A DNA stretch of 64,000 nucleotides. Origin: Sphingomonas sanguinis NBRC 13937 (lineage in GTDB: Bacteria > Pseudomonadota > Alphaproteobacteria > Sphingomonadales > Sphingomonadaceae). The position numbers and the translations under genes were made by a program. Shown here in pieces: positions 63,329 through 64,000 of this stretch; the first letter of the stretch is position 1, and the number at the start of each line of letters is the position of its first letter. The stretch covers positions 1 through 64,000 of the forward strand of contig NZ_BCTY01000008.1 in assembly GCF_001591005.1 (NCBI RefSeq), written 5' to 3'. The notes under the pieces are model-generated. The model saw only the letters and a program-made list of their open reading frames with translations. It ran no database searches and was not told the DNA's origin.

Positions 63329-64000
63329 GCAGCAATCGCCTGTTGCTGGGGGTGATGGGGGGCGCCGATGACGGCGACGACTTCGACCGGCTTGTCTTCC
63401 GGCACTTCAAAGAAAGAGAGGACCGGCACGTCGGGCAGGCAGGTGCGCAGCAATTTGCGCATCGCCAGACGGACGCCCGGCTGGACGACGAGGGCAAAGG
63501 GCTTGGCCTCGGCGATCAGGGGTTGCGCGGCCTGGGTCAGGGCGGTGGTGATCCGCTGGCCCAGATCGGGTTCGATGACATGGCGGCGCGACACATCGGC
63601 GCGCATCGCCTGGCCGAGCAGCCCTTCGAGCTGGCCGTCCAGCGTCATGACGCGCAGCGGTTCGCGCACGCCGCACAGCTTCTGGATGATCAGGCCGCCC
63701 AGATTGGGGCGGATCAGCTCGATGATATCCTCGGCGTCGGTCGACTTCTGCGCGGCGACCGCGATGGCGCTGGCGATGCGGCGGAACTCCTTGAGGGAGA
63801 TGTTCTCCGCCAGCAGGCCCTTCAGCACCTGGGTCAGCGTGGTCAGCGGCAGCGGCGTCGGGCAGAGCGAGGCGGCCAGCTGCGCGGCGCGTTCCTTCAG
63901 CCCGTCGAGCAGCGCCTGCACCTCGTCGGGGCCGAGCAGCTCGGACGCGTTGGTGGTCAGCACATGGTTCAGGTGCGTCGCCATGACCGTGCCCGGATCG
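63325..64000 (-). CDS. flhA: Flagellar biosynthesis protein FlhA, C-terminal part (cut by the window end)
   Basis: Only the last 224 codons or so are inside the window; the gene runs off the right edge. The visible part is the cytoplasmic domain of the export-gate protein FlhA: VQALLDGLKERAAQLAASLC, LTTLTQVLKGLLAENISLKE, FRRIASAIAVAAQKSTDAED and the end VRLAMRKLLRTCLPDVPVLS. The membrane-spanning N-terminal half is missing from view. Its stop overlaps the fliA start by 4 bases. Confidence 0.93.
   Translation of the reverse strand, partial: DPGTVMATHLNHVLTTNASELLGPDEVQALLDGLKERAAQLAASLCPTPLPLTTLTQVLKGLLAENISLKEFRRIASAIAVAAQKSTDAEDIIELIRPNLGGLIIQKLCGVREPLRVMTLDGQLEGLLGQAMRADVSRRHVIEPDLGQRITTALTQAAQPLIAEAKPFALVVQPGVRLAMRKLLRTCLPDVPVLSFFEVPEDKPVEVVAVIGAPHHPQQQAIAA

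Overview
The window is GC-rich, tightly packed DNA that looks like the chromosome of an alphaproteobacterium, most likely Sphingomonas or a close relative (Sphingomonadales). The reasons are the gene order rimP-nusA-ylxR-infB-rbfA-truB-rpsO-pnp, a single bifunctional RelA/SpoT enzyme, the argH-lipoprotein-lysA order, the compact flagellar cluster and the typical GC-rich palindromic intergenic repeats. No rRNA, tRNA, CRISPR array, prophage or insertion sequence was seen.

Layout. 1-3.4 kb: an AI-2E-family membrane protein, an OmpA-like lipoprotein and three small poorly known proteins. 3.4-10.1 kb: a PLP-dependent threonine aldolase with a structured leader, then a sugar-related group: a LacI regulator, an MFS sugar porter, a ROK regulator and a PQQ-type sugar dehydrogenase lipoprotein. 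10.3-22.3 kb: the translation/RNA operon, with a small tautomerase gene inserted after nusA, and YceI and thymidine kinase between rbfA and truB. 22.5-33.2 kb: a secreted hydrolase, an AAA ATPase, a polyprenol-type glycosyltransferase, an M48 protease, the RelA/SpoT homologue, and a divergent DNA-repair helicase and exonuclease. 33.3-42.4 kb: osmoregulated periplasmic glucan synthesis (opgG-opgH), a TlpA thioredoxin, argH-lipoprotein-lysA, a siroheme-type dehydrogenase and a ZntB-like transporter.

42.4-64 kb is flagellar. Eighteen genes lie on the minus strand. In transcription order they are a receiver-less sigma-54 activator, fliE-F-G-H-I-J-K-L-M-N-O-P-Q-R, flhB, fliD and fliS. Two flagellin genes follow on the plus strand, then, on the minus strand, flhA (cut by the window end), fliA, a HipA-like kinase and a DUF3037 gene. 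Both flagellins and fliD share a promoter pattern, TAAA-N15-RCCGTTNW, which fits control by the FliA encoded here. The model is that the sigma-54 activator drives early/middle genes, the export apparatus (FlhA, FlhB, FliO-R with FliH-I-J) builds the basal body and hook, and FliA then switches on filament genes.

The most interesting leads are: the structured leader of the threonine aldolase; an orphan intrinsic terminator with a TATAAT upstream, suggesting a small RNA next to opgG; a FliM without the usual N-terminal CheY-binding motif; the HipA-like kinase/DUF3037 pair inside the flagellar locus; a modular nested-repeat family; and a palindromic repeat that supplies the ribosome binding site of a gene. 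None is proven from sequence alone.
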